In this document: positions 63,703 through 64,000 of the stretch, piece by piece
Layout of the letters: each line of letters begins with the position of its first letter
Numbering within the stretch: the stretch's first letter is position 1
From: an uncultured Candidatus Entotheonella sp.
GTDB taxonomy: Bacteria > Tectomicrobia > Entotheonellia > Entotheonellales > Entotheonellaceae
Assembly: GCA_951828535.1 (NCBI GenBank)
Contig: OX639990.1
Coordinates: 62,001-126,000, forward strand
Reading direction: 5' to 3'
Length of the DNA stretch: 64,000 nucleotides
Program-made: the position numbers and the translations under genes
Notes under the pieces: generated by a model
The model's input: only the letters and a program-made list of their open reading frames with translations
Told to the model about the DNA's origin: nothing
Database searches by the model: none

Positions 63703-64000
63703 TTACTTGGTCTGGAAGAGCCCGCCGGCCTTCCAGTCGTGCTTCCCGGAAGCCGTCCGGTTACGGCCGCCGCTGACGCTGGCAGCAAAGCCGCTGGCCG
63801 TGTTGAGTTCACCGCCGCTGACGTTGGCATACCTGTGGCTGGCCTCGTTGAGTTTGCCGCCGCTAACGCTGGCAGCAAAGTCGCTACCCTCGTTGTTAAA
63901 ACCGCCGCTGACGCTGGCAAAATCGCCGCTGGCCTCATTGTCTTTGCCGCCGCTGACGCTGGCAAAATGGCCGCTCACCGTATTGCCCCAACCCGCCACC
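63703..64000 (-). CDS. Second repeat protein (paralogue), C-terminal part only
   Basis: 99 codons up to the window edge: units such as ASGDFASVSGGFNNEGSDFA and the tail WKAGGLFQTK, closely matching the end of 61902-63239 (tail W.AGGLFQSN). The start lies beyond 64000. It shares the following downstream sequence with its neighbour, showing a duplication of the whole unit. Confidence 0.8.
   Translation of the reverse strand, partial: VAGWGNTVSGHFASVSGGKDNEASGDFASVSGGFNNEGSDFAASVSGGKLNEASHRYANVSGGELNTASGFAASVSGGRNRTASGKHDWKAGGLFQTK

Overview
The window looks like a GC-rich, Gram-negative, uncultured bacterium of proteobacterial or Tectomicrobia-like type. I infer this from complex I genes, a type II secretion/pilus ATPase, lipoproteins with clear lipoboxes, an ADP-heptose-type glycosyltransferase relic, and tandem-repeat surface proteins. 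The taxonomic placement is a guess. Several families of dispersed palindromic repeats and many decaying genes point to a large, relaxed genome.

Layout. 1-7.2 kb: the 3' part of an oxalyl-CoA decarboxylase-like gene, an orphan peptide-type binding lipoprotein, a membrane MutS-like ATPase and a broken glycosyltransferase. 7.2-20.3 kb, all minus strand: iscA-like, nuoA, nuoH, nuoG, nuoI, an EtfD/heterodisulfide-reductase-like membrane Fe-S protein, a cysteine desulfurase, a decayed NERD helicase, thiD, nadD, a YchF-type GTPase and formyl-CoA transferase (frc). With the first gene, frc would form an oxalate-degrading pair. 20.7-23.7 kb: an exported unknown, a small membrane protein, a higBA toxin-antitoxin operon with three operator palindromes, and truncated SIR2-like and antitoxin relics. 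23.7-32.4 kb, minus strand: a peptide-type ABC importer (binding protein and two permeases, one with a large extra domain), a MaoC hydratase, an orphan GspE/PilB-like ATPase and an alpha/beta-hydrolase.

32.5-37.3 kb: a fatty-acid-hydroxylase-type enzyme, a frameshifted Fic gene, an M20 peptidase and a 2-hydroxyacid dehydrogenase. 37.3-51 kb: an accessory island with an HsdR N-terminal fragment, an AT-rich DUF3644 gene, a broken hicB, an XRE-ImmA/IrrE protease with a DUF4411 partner, then nested and fragmentary IS elements (IS3, IS5, IS21, IS256 types and one unclassified) around two cargo genes. The first cargo gene is a lipoprotein combining a hydrolase-like and a metalloprotease-like half. 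The second is a TlpA/thioredoxin gene whose first redox cysteine codon is TGA, followed by a SECIS-like hairpin.

51.1-64 kb: a long transketolase-like enzyme, uvrB-uvrC, a membrane protein, an RlmD/TrmA-type RNA methyltransferase, a small helix-turn-helix protein, an isocitrate-lyase/PEP-mutase-superfamily enzyme, and two tandem paralogues encoding a signal peptide, coiled coil and 15-residue repeats. The second paralogue runs off the window.

The most interesting item is the candidate selenoprotein at 47277-47846, which standard gene calling would split into two fragments. No tRNA, rRNA or CRISPR array was recognised.
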